Positions 25,577 to 35,159 of a stretch of 64,000 nucleotides of DNA are shown piece by piece. How positions within the stretch are numbered: the stretch's first letter is position 1; every line of letters starts with the position of its first letter. The notes beneath the pieces are model-generated. The model was not told the DNA's origin and searched no databases. It saw only the letters and a list, made by a program, of their open reading frames with translations. The position numbers were made by a program, and so were the translations under genes. The DNA is from Paenibacillus sp. J5C2022. GTDB taxonomy: Bacteria; Bacillota; Bacilli; Paenibacillales; Paenibacillaceae. The stretch is from positions 62,001 to 126,000 of the forward strand of contig NZ_JAOQJC010000020.1 in assembly GCF_025567625.1 (NCBI RefSeq), in the 5' to 3' direction.

Positions 25577-27256
25577 GTGCGAAGAAGAAGGATGAATAAG
25601 ATCGGCATGATTATGCTTATAGCCATTATGCTGGCAGCCTGCAGCGAAACGGGAAAAGTAGAGTATCCCGAGGTGACGTCCGTCACGACGAATACGGAGG
25701 TGCCACGGGACAGCAACGGGTTGTATTTGCTCGGCAAGGAGCCGCTGCATCTGACCTTCTACGGGCATTACAGCTATTATGAAATGCCGAAGTGGGGGGC
25801 CGATCCGTCCTCCAGATGGATTCGGGACCAGTTGAACATTCATATTACGCAGATCGGCCATGAAGGCAATGCCGATCACAAGCTGCAGCAGATGATTGCA
25901 AGCGGTGATTTGCCGGACCTCATCTGGGGTGAGCGGGACTCCGATCTGGAGCGCATGCGCGAGGCCGGTATGCTTGTGCCGCTTAATACGTATATCGAGA
26001 AGTATCCCAACCTGAAGCAGTGGGCAAGTCCCAAAGTGCTGAAGATGCTGCAGGCCGAGGACGGCAACATTTATTATTTCCCCAATTACTATACGGATAA
26101 GCCGTATGGGAACGCCGGTTATGTCGTGAACAGGGAAATTTACAGCAAGCTTGGCTCACCCAAGCTGGAGACGACGGACGATCTGTACAGCTATCTGAAG
26201 GAAGTGAAGCGGCGTTACCCCGATGTCATTCCGTTCGAGACGGGCATCGCCAGCGAAGGCCACGGCATCGATCAGCTGTTCTCCGCCTTCAAGGAGAATA
26301 ACTTCAGCTTTACCCGCTATTACGCTGTCGTGAACGGAGACAAGATGACTTCCATTTACAAGGATGAAGGATTCCGGGAATCGGCGCTATATGTCGCCAA
26401 GCTGATGCGAGAAGGGCTCATGACGACCAATGCCATGCTTCAGACGGAGGATCAGGTGCTGGAGAAGCTGAGGAACGGCGAAGTGGCTGTGCATGCGAGC
26501 GCCGATCCGCTCCGCTTGGCGAGCATAGCGAACGCAGAGTTGTCTAGGAACAATCCCGATGCCGGCTATATCTGCATACCTCCCATCTACAAGGACGGAT
26601 TGGACCCGGAGAAGATCTACCCTGGCACTTACAACGTGCTGGGCTGGAATGTAACGGCTATCACGACGGCTGCAGAAAATCCCGAAGCTCTGTTCGCAAT
26701 GCTGGACTGGATGACCGGTCCGTTCGGCTCCGCTGTACAGTTCTGGGGACCGCCGGGGCCGACTGGCTTCTGGGATGGCTTCCAGGAGGACGGGTTCACT
26801 CCGAACTTCACCAGCCGGTACGGCAACGATACCGAGGAGCTGACGCGCATCCAGTCGTTATCGGGGAAGATGATCTGGGTCGGCAATACGAAGTTCCTTG
26901 ATGAGACCAAACTGGCTTACGAGGAGACGTTGCCTCCTAACCAGCGCAACTGGACGACCTATTGGCAGAAGGAAGTGACTTGGCAATCGCAAGGCGATGC
27001 TACGCCGTTCATTAATCTGTTCCCGATGCCCAATTCGACGGAAGGCGTCATTCTGGAGAGGGTGAAGGACATCTGGCTGGATGCGCGTGCGTATGCCCTG
27101 TACGCGCAATCGGACGAAGAGGTGCTGGCGATACTGGATGATGCGCATGAATCGTCGATGGATATCGGCTTTCAGCTGTATCTGGATTACATTACGGAGA
27201 AGTGGCATTCCAATCTGGAAGCGTTGGAGACGGTGGAGCCGCAAGGTGCAAGGTGA
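25577..27256 (+). CDS. Extracellular solute-binding lipoprotein, paralogue of 23688
   Basis: 559 residues. GTG 25577 lies 6 bases after GGAGGG; ATG 25592 is possible. Lipobox LMLAAC with the lipidated cysteine at about residue 22. The body parallels the preceding lipoprotein almost segment by segment: DLPDLIWGERDSDLERMREA, YFPNYYTDKPYGNAGYVVN, LGWNVTAITTAAENPEALF and FWDGFQEDGFTPNF. The pair is an old tandem duplication. It may give the transporter a second ligand range, or act as a sensor for the YesM-type kinase encoded next to it (inference). The response regulator follows 25 bp later. Confidence 0.92.
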   Translation: MRRRRMNKIGMIMLIAIMLAACSETGKVEYPEVTSVTTNTEVPRDSNGLYLLGKEPLHLTFYGHYSYYEMPKWGADPSSRWIRDQLNIHITQIGHEGNADHKLQQMIASGDLPDLIWGERDSDLERMREAGMLVPLNTYIEKYPNLKQWASPKVLKMLQAEDGNIYYFPNYYTDKPYGNAGYVVNREIYSKLGSPKLETTDDLYSYLKEVKRRYPDVIPFETGIASEGHGIDQLFSAFKENNFSFTRYYAVVNGDKMTSIYKDEGFRESALYVAKLMREGLMTTNAMLQTEDQVLEKLRNGEVAVHASADPLRLASIANAELSRNNPDAGYICIPPIYKDGLDPEKIYPGTYNVLGWNVTAITTAAENPEALFAMLDWMTGPFGSAVQFWGPPGPTGFWDGFQEDGFTPNFTSRYGNDTEELTRIQSLSGKMIWVGNTKFLDETKLAYEETLPPNQRNWTTYWQKEVTWQSQGDATPFINLFPMPNSTEGVILERVKDIWLDARAYALYAQSDEEVLAILDDAHESSMDIGFQLYLDYITEKWHSNLEALETVEPQGAR

Positions 27257-27281
27257 CACAGAGATAGTTGGAGGGGATCGT

Positions 27282-28862
27282 ATGTACAATGTGTTGCTGG
27301 TTGACGATGAAGAGCTCGATCTGGAAGGCATGCGGCAGTTCATTCCTTGGTCCCAGCTCGGCATGGAGGTAAGGGGCTGCGTCAACAACGCGCTGTCCGC
27401 ATGCGAGGTGCTGAACGACTCGCCCATCGACATACTGGTTAGCGACGTCAATATGCCTTATATGTCAGGACTGGAACTGGCCAAGGTCGCTATGGAGCGC
27501 AAGCCGGCGATACGCATCATATTCGTCAGCGGCTATCAGGAATTCAGTTATGTACAGCAGGCATTGTCCTTGAAAGCTTATAATTATGTTCTGAAGCCGA
27601 TGGACGACAGCGAGCTGATCGCGACGTTGTTGAAGGTGAAGAAGGATCTGGATGAGGAACGGAAGCAGCAGCAAGTCGAAGAGGCGTATCAGCAGCTCAT
27701 TCCGCTCGTGCAGAACGATTATATGATCCGCTTGCTGGAGGGAGATGGCGAAGCGGACGAGAAGACGCTGGCAGACCTGCCTACGTCCTGCCGGCTGGAT
27801 GCGATGGAATGGCCTATGCGGGTCGCGGTCGCCGAGCTTGACGGGATGCCGTGGCGACAGGAGAAGGAAGGAACGCCGAAACAGCCGATAACGCCCCAAT
27901 TCCTGAAGTGCATGCATGATGCGCTTCAGCAGGCAGGCCGGGTACCGTCTTGCCGATTATCTGCACAGCGCATGGCATTCCTGCTGCCATCGGCACATGC
28001 CATGACCAAGGTTGAACGGATCTACAGTGCCTGTATCGAGCAACTGCCCGTTACGGTGACAATCGGGCTGGGCGAACCGGTTAGGCATGCCAATCAGTTG
28101 TCGCGGTCTTATTATCAGGCGGTGGAAGCGGTGCAAGGGAAGATGTTCCTTGGCAAGGGGACGATCATCCAGTATGAGAACGTACGGGCGGAGCCGGAGA
28201 TGCTTGACTTCCGTACGCTGGATATTCGCATGAATGCGCTGTTGAATGCGGTTACAACCTATGACCTGGTCGGTATCTACGACGAGATCGACAATGTGCT
28301 GGGCTCCATGAAGAGCTTGTGGTCCAAATATACGGTACATAATGTGTCCAGTTATATGATCTGGAAGCTGGAGCAGCACTTGAGCAAGATGGATGAGGAT
28401 CTGTTCAAGCTGCTCGACATCGGGATGGGCGATCTGGACATTCTGATGACGTTCGAGACGGTGGACGATATTCGAGGCTGGCTGATCTATCATCTGTTCC
28501 AGCTGTCGGAGCGGCTGCATCTGAAGCGCAACGGCAAGGAAGGCAAGTTCGTGCGAAGCATTGCCAAGTGGATGGAGGAGCGGCTAAGCGAGAACATTAC
28601 ACTGAAGGACGTCGCTCAGCACTTCTCCTTCTCGCCCAGCTATCTTGGATTTCTGATCAAGGAGAAGTCCGGTCAGACGTTCAGCGAGATGCTGGTGCAG
28701 CTTCGTATGGAGCGGGCTTGTGAGCTGCTGCGCCAGCCGGGGAAGAAAATATACGAGGTGGCCGATGAAGTAGGGTACCGTTATCTGCCTTACTTCAGCA
28801 GACAGTTCAAGGAGAAATTCGGCATAACGCCGCTTGAGTACCGCAAGAGGGAAATGCAATAA
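27282..28862 (+). CDS. Response regulator with AraC output domain (YesN-like)
   Basis: 526 residues from ATG 27282 (GGAGGGG upstream). The N-terminal receiver (about 1-120) has acidic D8/D9, the phosphorylatable D55 in LVSDVNMP and lysine in NYVLKPMDD. A middle region of about 280 residues resembles the variable linker of YesN proteins. The last 100 residues are an AraC-type double helix-turn-helix (LKDVAQHFSFSPSYLGFLIK; YEVADEVGYRYLPYFSRQFK; GITPLEYRKR). It likely activates the upstream transporter operon when phosphorylated by the kinase encoded 10 bp downstream. Confidence 0.94.
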   Translation: MYNVLLVDDEELDLEGMRQFIPWSQLGMEVRGCVNNALSACEVLNDSPIDILVSDVNMPYMSGLELAKVAMERKPAIRIIFVSGYQEFSYVQQALSLKAYNYVLKPMDDSELIATLLKVKKDLDEERKQQQVEEAYQQLIPLVQNDYMIRLLEGDGEADEKTLADLPTSCRLDAMEWPMRVAVAELDGMPWRQEKEGTPKQPITPQFLKCMHDALQQAGRVPSCRLSAQRMAFLLPSAHAMTKVERIYSACIEQLPVTVTIGLGEPVRHANQLSRSYYQAVEAVQGKMFLGKGTIIQYENVRAEPEMLDFRTLDIRMNALLNAVTTYDLVGIYDEIDNVLGSMKSLWSKYTVHNVSSYMIWKLEQHLSKMDEDLFKLLDIGMGDLDILMTFETVDDIRGWLIYHLFQLSERLHLKRNGKEGKFVRSIAKWMEERLSENITLKDVAQHFSFSPSYLGFLIKEKSGQTFSEMLVQLRMERACELLRQPGKKIYEVADEVGYRYLPYFSRQFKEKFGITPLEYRKREMQ

Positions 28863-28872
28863 GGGGGCGCCA

Positions 28873-30663
28873 ATGAAAGGTTCGCAGAAGGACATGAACG
28901 ATACGACGGTCAGACGCCGCTACTTGCCGATCGGTTACAAGCTGATGCTCTCCTATATGCTGTTCGTACTGCTGCTTGTCACCGTCAACGGCTACATCTC
29001 CCACCGGATGTACGACGCGTCCATGAGGAAGCAGACCGCTCTGAATCTGAGCAGTACGCTCATCCAAATTCGCGACAACGTCGCTTACAAAACCGACGAT
29101 ATAAAGAGAAGCTCGGATACGTTATACGATAACTATATGCTGGCTCAGATTCTGCGCGCCGATGCGGAACGGGGCGATAATTATCGCCGTATGAGGCAGG
29201 AGATTATCCCCAGACTGGAAGATGCGATGAAATCCGTCGGCATTCCCTTCAGACTGTCGGTATACTTCCATAATGAGACCATAAGCGAGAGGTACCATAT
29301 CAGCTCGTCGAATGACAGGAAGGAGCATGAATTCAACATCTATCACCTGAAACGAATCGAGGACAGGCGCTGGTACAAGATGCTTCCGGAAGAAGAGTAC
29401 GGTCAGACGATGGAATGGAAGCAGATTGAAGAAGACCGGGAGGAATCCCGTATCTCCATGGTCCGGCGATTGATCGATTCGGAGAATCCGCTGGATATTA
29501 AAGAGATCGGCATTATGCGGTTCAGCATGTCCATAGCGGAATTGTTCGAAAGCGTCGATGCGGGGAAGATCGGGGAAGGGGCTAGGCTGCTGGTCAGGGA
29601 TCAGTATGGACAGCTCCTGTACAGCTCCGGCTACAACGGGGCGCCGCACGAATGGAGTTCGGCCGTCGATATGAAGACATTCGTCACATTGGAAGAGAAG
29701 ATGCCCGGCGAAGGCTGGACGATAACCGCCCATGTTCCGATGACGATTATCGAGCAGGAGGCCAAGCGGATACAGACATTCATCATCGCCATATGCGTGC
29801 TGTGCTTCATTCTGTTCACCTTCACCGGTGTGTTCATCTCCCGGTACTTCTCCAAGCGGATCACCAAGATCGTGTCGGTGCTTAATGCGTTCCGCGAAGG
29901 GAACTTGAAGAAGCGCATGAACTACAAAGGGAACGACGAATTCTCGCAAATCTCCAATGCGCTCAACGAGATGGGAGAGGATGTGGAATCCCTTATAAAT
30001 AAAGTGTACCTGACGCAGCTTCAGAAGAAGGAAGCGGAGCTTGAAATGCTGCAGACGCAGATCAATCCCCACTTCCTGTACAATACGCTGTCGTCTATCA
30101 GCCGCCTAGCCAAGTTCGGAGAGAACGAGAAGCTGCACGGCATGGTGATGTCTCTCGCGAAGTTCTACAGGCTGACGCTGAATTCCGGCCGTTCGCTAAT
30201 TCCAGTCGCCTCCGAGATGGAGCAGGCGGAAGCGTACGTCGACATTCAGAAGGTGAAGTACGGACAGCGATTGGAGGTTACCTTCGACGTCGATCCCGAC
30301 ATATGGCCATACGAGACGTTAAAGCTTATCATCCAGCCCTTCATCGAGAATGTGTTGAAGCATGCCTGGTGCGGCGATCGCATACATGTCCGCATCGCAG
30401 TCCGCTTGACGGAGGGCGATATCGTATACCAAATTATTGATGACGGTCTCGGTATGCCGAAGGGCAGAGCGGAGGAACTGCTCAATTCGTCCGATACGAA
30501 CGAGTCGGGCTACGGCATACGTAACATTCATCAGCGCATCCAGCTGCATTACGGCAGTGGGTACGGCGTCTCCATCTTCAGCCGGCTGGGCGTAGGCACC
30601 TGCGTCGAGGTGAGGATACCGGCCAGGAAGCGCAGACGGAGAGAACTGGAGGCGGCAGGCTAG
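28873..30663 (+). CDS. Sensor histidine kinase, YesM/LytS type
   Basis: 596 residues; ATG 28873 chosen after AGGGGGC. Two membrane segments (YKLMLSYMLFVLLLVTVNGY near 22-42; TFIIAICVLCFILFTFTGVF near 302-322) enclose a roughly 260-residue extracytoplasmic sensor domain. Then come a HAMP linker, the His_kinase core with INPHFLYNTLSSISRLAKF (phosphorylated His near 408) and a HATPase with LIIQPFIENVLKHAW and DDGLGMPKGRAEELL. This is the partner of the preceding response regulator and probably senses a carbohydrate or a loaded binding protein. It converges on the catalase gene with 18 bp between; GCAGGC/GCCTGC arms at the junction could form a shared weak terminator. Confidence 0.94.
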   Translation: MKGSQKDMNDTTVRRRYLPIGYKLMLSYMLFVLLLVTVNGYISHRMYDASMRKQTALNLSSTLIQIRDNVAYKTDDIKRSSDTLYDNYMLAQILRADAERGDNYRRMRQEIIPRLEDAMKSVGIPFRLSVYFHNETISERYHISSSNDRKEHEFNIYHLKRIEDRRWYKMLPEEEYGQTMEWKQIEEDREESRISMVRRLIDSENPLDIKEIGIMRFSMSIAELFESVDAGKIGEGARLLVRDQYGQLLYSSGYNGAPHEWSSAVDMKTFVTLEEKMPGEGWTITAHVPMTIIEQEAKRIQTFIIAICVLCFILFTFTGVFISRYFSKRITKIVSVLNAFREGNLKKRMNYKGNDEFSQISNALNEMGEDVESLINKVYLTQLQKKEAELEMLQTQINPHFLYNTLSSISRLAKFGENEKLHGMVMSLAKFYRLTLNSGRSLIPVASEMEQAEAYVDIQKVKYGQRLEVTFDVDPDIWPYETLKLIIQPFIENVLKHAWCGDRIHVRIAVRLTEGDIVYQIIDDGLGMPKGRAEELLNSSDTNESGYGIRNIHQRIQLHYGSGYGVSIFSRLGVGTCVEVRIPARKRRRRELEAAG

Positions 30664-30681
30664 CGATCGGCCTGCTTCCGG

Positions 30682-32253
30682 TCAGTACCCGTCCGTGGAA
30701 TGGCCGAGCTCTGCGGACAGCTCCATTCCTTCTCTAGCGGCTTTCGTCCCGATATGTTCTCGGACCGCGCCGCTATGGCCGTGCGCCTGAATAGCTTCCG
30801 CCACTCTTCTGCCATAGTCGGCATCCGCTTCCGTGAAGTGGGCAATCATCCGCTCCTGTATGCCTGCGGAGCAAGTCGTCAAGGCGTCCGCCAGATTGGC
30901 GATCAGGTCTTCGCGCTCCCACTCCTCCAGCTTCCGGTAGGTGTCGCCCGCTTGCCCGAAGTTGTTCTGACGATCGATCGGCTGGCGCGTCAGCTTGTCG
31001 GAATAGAACGGCTCATGGGGCTGCCCCGGCCTGTCCGCTTCCGATAAGCCTCCCAGGGATGATGGCTCGTAATTGATATGCGGACTCTGTCCCTCCCCCA
31101 TATCGACGTAGAACGCCATTGCGCCGTCCCGCTGATTCGTAGCGACCGGCTTCTTCGGCGCATTGATTGGCAGCTGCAGATAGTTGCTTCCGACCCGGTA
31201 GCGCTGCGTGTCGGAATAGGAGAATGTACGACCCTGCAGCAGCTTGTCGTCGGAGAAGTCCAGCCCGTCGACCAGCACCCCCGTTCCGAACGCCGCTTGC
31301 TCCACTTCCGCGAAGTAATTATCCGGATTGCGGTTCAGCACCATCTTGCCTACGGGCAGCATGGGGAACCGCACGTCGTCCCACATCTTGGTCGCATCCA
31401 GCGGATCGAAGTCCAGATCCGGATGCTCGTCGTCGCTCATCCACTGCACCTTCAGCTCCCATTCCGGGAATTGTTCCGATTCAATCGCCTCATACAAGTC
31501 CTGCGTAGCATGATTGAAGTTCTTGGCCTGAATCATCTCCGCTTCCTTCTGCGTCAGATTCCGAATGCCCTGCAGCGGCTCCCAATGATACTTGACCAGT
31601 ACGCCTTTCCCTTCCGCATTGACCCACTTGTATGTATTGACCCCGGAGCCTTGCATCTGCCGGTAGTTGGCCGGAATGCCCCATGGAGAGAAGAGGAAGG
31701 TGATCATATGAGTAGCTTCCGGTGTCAGCGATACGAAGTCGAAGAACCGCTCCATGCTTTGCACATTCGTCACGGGATCGGGCTTGAAGGCGTGTACCAT
31801 ATCGGGGAATTTCATCGCATCGCGAATGAAGAATATTTTCAGATTGTTGCCGACCAGATCCCAGTTGCCGTCATCGGTATAGAACTTGGTGGCGAAGCCT
31901 CTGGGATCGCGCAGCGTCTCCGGCGAATGGCCGCCGTGCACAACGCTGGAGAATCGGACGAACACAGGAGTGCGCTTGCCGGCTTGCTGGAACAGTTTCG
32001 CCCTCGTATATTTTGCAATCGGCTCCTCTCCCAGCTTGCCGTACGCTTCGAAGTAGCCGTGCGCGCCGGCTCCCCGGGCATGAACGACTCTCTCCGGCAC
32101 GCGCTCCCTGTCGAAGTGGGATATTTTCTCGATGAAGTGATAGTTCTCCATCGTTGACGGACCGCGATTGCCGATTGTGCGCAAATTTTGATTGTCGGTG
32201 ACAGGATGTCCCTGGCGATTCGTCAGCTCGCTATGTTGACCCTCAGTCATCAT
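30682..32253 (-). CDS. Monofunctional haem catalase
   Basis: 523 residues, ATG 32253 behind GAGGAAG. Family signatures are complete: distal histidine H58 in [15 protein letters not shown], the asparagine in [19 protein letters not shown] (about 136-137), and proximal haem ligand Y346 in [15 protein letters not shown]. It dismutates hydrogen peroxide in the cytoplasm or spore. The [12 protein letters not shown] form and the length are compatible with KatX/KatA-type catalases of Bacilli; a spore role is possible because a forespore-like promoter precedes it (see 32278-32307). No PerR box could be recognised. Not linked in function to the neighbours on either side. Confidence 0.96.
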   Translation of the reverse strand: MMTEGQHSELTNRQGHPVTDNQNLRTIGNRGPSTMENYHFIEKISHFDRERVPERVVHARGAGAHGYFEAYGKLGEEPIAKYTRAKLFQQAGKRTPVFVRFSSVVHGGHSPETLRDPRGFATKFYTDDGNWDLVGNNLKIFFIRDAMKFPDMVHAFKPDPVTNVQSMERFFDFVSLTPEATHMITFLFSPWGIPANYRQMQGSGVNTYKWVNAEGKGVLVKYHWEPLQGIRNLTQKEAEMIQAKNFNHATQDLYEAIESEQFPEWELKVQWMSDDEHPDLDFDPLDATKMWDDVRFPMLPVGKMVLNRNPDNYFAEVEQAAFGTGVLVDGLDFSDDKLLQGRTFSYSDTQRYRVGSNYLQLPINAPKKPVATNQRDGAMAFYVDMGEGQSPHINYEPSSLGGLSEADRPGQPHEPFYSDKLTRQPIDRQNNFGQAGDTYRKLEEWEREDLIANLADALTTCSAGIQERMIAHFTEADADYGRRVAEAIQAHGHSGAVREHIGTKAAREGMELSAELGHSTDGY

Positions 32254-32277
32254 TCTCTTCCTCTCGGTATGTATAAT

Positions 32278-32307
32278 CGTATTCCCTTATTATCCTTTCT
32301 CCCATGC
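32278..32307 (-). promoter_or_regulatory. Candidate sigma-F/G-type promoter of the catalase gene
   Basis: On the minus strand GCATG (32307-32303), 16 bp, GGGAATACG (32286-32278). This is close to the forespore sigma-F pattern (GYATA-like, about 15-16 bp, GGnnAnAnTR-like) but with mismatches. Confidence 0.3.
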
Positions 32308-32437
32308 GGTTTTATTCGCTGTGAAGCGGAATGAATTGTCAGTCGCTCCATCATTGGCACCGCTGTTATGGTATGATGGAAATATGCGCTTTTTCGGCGC
32401 TTGGAAACTATACCAACGGAGGGGCAAGAGGGATCGC

Positions 32438-33574
32438 ATGAAGCGCAAAAAAACGTTATACGCCGCAAGCATTCTGCTTGCTTTCATCGTCGTCAATAAC
32501 GGCGTTTACTATTATCAATCGAAGAGTGCATTGGAGGAGCAGCACCGTCAGGAGCTGCATACATGGGCCAAGCAAATGGAAGTGGCTGTGGAGCAATCCC
32601 GCCTTGGCGCGGACATGTTCGAGGATCAGATGGGAAGGGAGCTGCGGACTGCCGCCATCGCCGCCCAATACGCGCTTGATCCCGATGTGGAGAAGGTGAC
32701 GAACGAACAGCTGGCGGAATTGAGCAAGAAGCTGGACATCGCCCATCTTACATTGCTGAAGCAGACGGAGGACGATATCGTGCTGTACCGTTCATCCGAT
32801 TCTACTCAGCTGGGGAGAAGCACGAAGCAATGGGACCCTTGGCACGACATATTCAAGGAGCTGTTCCGGAACCGGCAGACTACTGTGGACTGGCTTGGCC
32901 AGACGCTCGACAATTTCTGGAGCGGGCCTTATGAAGTGTCGTCAACCGATTTGGATAAAATATATAAATGGGGGTACTATCACGACGGAATGACGAACTA
33001 TATTGTAGACCCCTATATCGGATTCCAGAGAATGGACGAATACAACGAGATAACCGGTGTCCAGCGGCTTATCGACGAGCTGATCGCAGCATCGCCGTCG
33101 TTGCTGGAGGTGGCGGTCATCAATCCCGGAACGTTCCCGGAAGGCGTCGTCGCAGAGAACGATCTGGGCGAGCCGAAGGAGAATCTGGTGCAGCGGCCGG
33201 TATTGTACGGAGGGTATACATACAAGACGGAGCGTGATGAGCGGTCGGTGCAGCAAGCCCATCAATCCGGAGAGACGGTAGCGTTCAGCGGACATGCGCA
33301 AGGACGTCCAGTATACAAGCTATTTGTACCGGTGAATGTGAAGGAGAAGGGCATTCACATTACGGACGAGAACGGAGGGCCAATGGACAGTTATGTATTG
33401 TCGGTCGTGTCCGATTATGCTCTCCTGCAGAAGCAGGTCAGGAAGCAGATGTTCAATCTCGGTACGATCGTGCTTACGCTATCGGGATTGGGAGCGGCTG
33501 CCGCCATCGTAGCCATAGACAGATTGAATCGCTCGGGAAGGAAGCGGAACAATGGGGAATATGCATCTGAATGA
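32438..33574 (+). CDS. Membrane protein with extracytoplasmic sensor domain, no output domain
   Basis: 378 residues from ATG 32438 (GGAGGGG upstream). An N-terminal membrane segment (TLYAASILLAFIVVNNGVYY), about 320 extracytoplasmic residues, a second membrane segment near the end (LGTIVLTLSGLGAAAAIVAI) and a short basic tail. The outer part is Cache/PAS-like in layout (helical EQHRQELHTWAKQMEVAVEQ, then YYHDGMTNYIVDPYIGFQRM and LLEVAVINPGTF), as in chemoreceptors and diguanylate cyclases, but no kinase, GGDEF or signalling domain follows. Its end overlaps the SWIM-protein gene by 23 bases, so the two are probably coupled. Function unknown; it may present a signal to another membrane partner. 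Confidence 0.8.
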   Translation: MKRKKTLYAASILLAFIVVNNGVYYYQSKSALEEQHRQELHTWAKQMEVAVEQSRLGADMFEDQMGRELRTAAIAAQYALDPDVEKVTNEQLAELSKKLDIAHLTLLKQTEDDIVLYRSSDSTQLGRSTKQWDPWHDIFKELFRNRQTTVDWLGQTLDNFWSGPYEVSSTDLDKIYKWGYYHDGMTNYIVDPYIGFQRMDEYNEITGVQRLIDELIAASPSLLEVAVINPGTFPEGVVAENDLGEPKENLVQRPVLYGGYTYKTERDERSVQQAHQSGETVAFSGHAQGRPVYKLFVPVNVKEKGIHITDENGGPMDSYVLSVVSDYALLQKQVRKQMFNLGTIVLTLSGLGAAAAIVAIDRLNRSGRKRNNGEYASE

Positions 33575-35159
33575 CAAGCTGCAAGCACGATTCGAGCGTC
33601 AGCTCCAGGATCATATGCCAACCGCGATCTTGAAGCGGGGATGGCATTACTATAAAGAAGGCCGGGTCATTAGCGTCAAAACGCCGGTGGAGGATACGTT
33701 AACGGGCATCGTGAAGGGATCGGAACGTTACGCTGTCGTTATGGATGCCGATCAGCACCGTTACAGCAGTTGCAGCTGTCCGTACGGGGGAGCGTGCAAG
33801 CATATGGCGGCTGTATTCTTTCAATATTGCAGGGAGCTGGAAGGGGCGTCCGATAACAGTGTAGAAGGCATTTACTTTCATCTGTTAGGCTTGTTCCCTG
33901 CCAGCGAAGCGACCGAGAAGTCCGAGAAGGCGCCGGAGGCCGCTGCTGCAGAAGCGGGGGACGGACAGCCTGGGCGTGAAGCAACATGCGATCTCTGGCG
34001 GCAATGGATGGAATCGGCCTATGGAGAATGGTGGAAAAGATGCCGCCATTCGATTCATCTGCTCGGTCCTCTCCTCACCAGCTTGAAGTCGGAGACGAAG
34101 GACTGGCAGCCGCCCATGAAGAGACTGCACTGGATGCTGTGCGATTGGTTCGTGCTGGATCAGGCGGAACGCGCGCTGACGACGGTAGACAGCTATAGCC
34201 GCTATTATCATGAAGTATCCTTCGCGAGGACGGCGGAGCCTTGGATGCTTCACATGCAAGGCTTGCTGGATGAATTGCAGCCGGACGTGATGGGAGAGCG
34301 CGAGCTGGAATGGATGGAGGCTATCGCCGGTCTGTTATTCGATCGCGCGCTGCGGCACGAACGGCAGATGATGGACTGGGAAGAGCTCTATATGGCGGTG
34401 AATGAGAAGCTTCATGTACGGGAGCAATGGTACGATCAGCAGATGAACAAGCTGCAATCCGGTCTGGATAATCTTCATCCGGAGCATAATGAGCACTTCC
34501 TGCATAGCGCGCTTGCGAATCTCTTCTTCCTTCATGGGGACGATAGGGCGGCGAGGGAGCAATTCAGCCGCAACCCGTTCCAGAAAATTCAGAAGTGGGT
34601 CTATCCGCTTGTCGCCAGACGAATGGATGACGGCCGGTGGGAGGAGGCCAGCAGTTGGATGGACTATGTTCATGAGCAGGTGGCAGCCTCGCGCAATCCC
34701 CGCATGATCGGGCCATTCGTTGCATTATGCCGCAAGGCCGACGAGCGGAAGCCGGAGCTTCCCGAATGGAGAGAATATATGCTTGAACTGCTCCCTTACT
34801 CTTATCAGGAGCTGTCGGAGCATTGGATGAAGCGGAGAAACTACAGGGAATGGGCGGAGCTTCAACTGCTTGTAGGTACGAGAACGGAGGAAATAAGCAG
34901 GGCGGAGTTGCGGCAATTGGCGGAGACGGCGCCTGAAGTGCTGCTGCCGCTCTATCATCAGTCGGTGGAGTCGGCGATCGCCTCCAGGAACAGACAAGGC
35001 TATCGGACTGCGGTGAAGGGGATGAAGCAGTTGGAGGGGCTGTACGGCATGCTGGGGCAGCAGCAGAGATGGGAGCGGTATCGAACCGGCATATTGACCA
35101 AGTATCAGCGGTTAAGAGCGTTCCAGGAGGAGCTGTGGAAGGAGAAGTTGGACAGATGA
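33552..35159 (+). CDS. SWIM zinc-finger protein (YwqB-like)
   Basis: 535 residues; ATG 33552 behind AGGAAG, with ATG 33561 as alternative. An N-terminal SWIM finger, CSCPYGGACKHMAAV (CxC...CxH) near residues 76-90, is a presumed zinc and DNA/protein-binding module. The rest is helical, with many W and Y residues and no known catalytic motif. Downstream and overlapping by four bases (ATGA) lies a SNF2 helicase gene. The same pairing is known as YwqB-YwqA in Bacillus subtilis; the biological role of the pair is not established. Probably cytoplasmic, acting with the helicase. Confidence 0.9.
   Translation: MGNMHLNDKLQARFERQLQDHMPTAILKRGWHYYKEGRVISVKTPVEDTLTGIVKGSERYAVVMDADQHRYSSCSCPYGGACKHMAAVFFQYCRELEGASDNSVEGIYFHLLGLFPASEATEKSEKAPEAAAAEAGDGQPGREATCDLWRQWMESAYGEWWKRCRHSIHLLGPLLTSLKSETKDWQPPMKRLHWMLCDWFVLDQAERALTTVDSYSRYYHEVSFARTAEPWMLHMQGLLDELQPDVMGERELEWMEAIAGLLFDRALRHERQMMDWEELYMAVNEKLHVREQWYDQQMNKLQSGLDNLHPEHNEHFLHSALANLFFLHGDDRAAREQFSRNPFQKIQKWVYPLVARRMDDGRWEEASSWMDYVHEQVAASRNPRMIGPFVALCRKADERKPELPEWREYMLELLPYSYQELSEHWMKRRNYREWAELQLLVGTRTEEISRAELRQLAETAPEVLLPLYHQSVESAIASRNRQGYRTAVKGMKQLEGLYGMLGQQQRWERYRTGILTKYQRLRAFQEELWKEKLDR

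Noticed and set aside
31078-32157. Plus-strand 359-codon frame
   Set aside because: Shadow of the catalase gene, whose catalytic residues are all on the minus strand.
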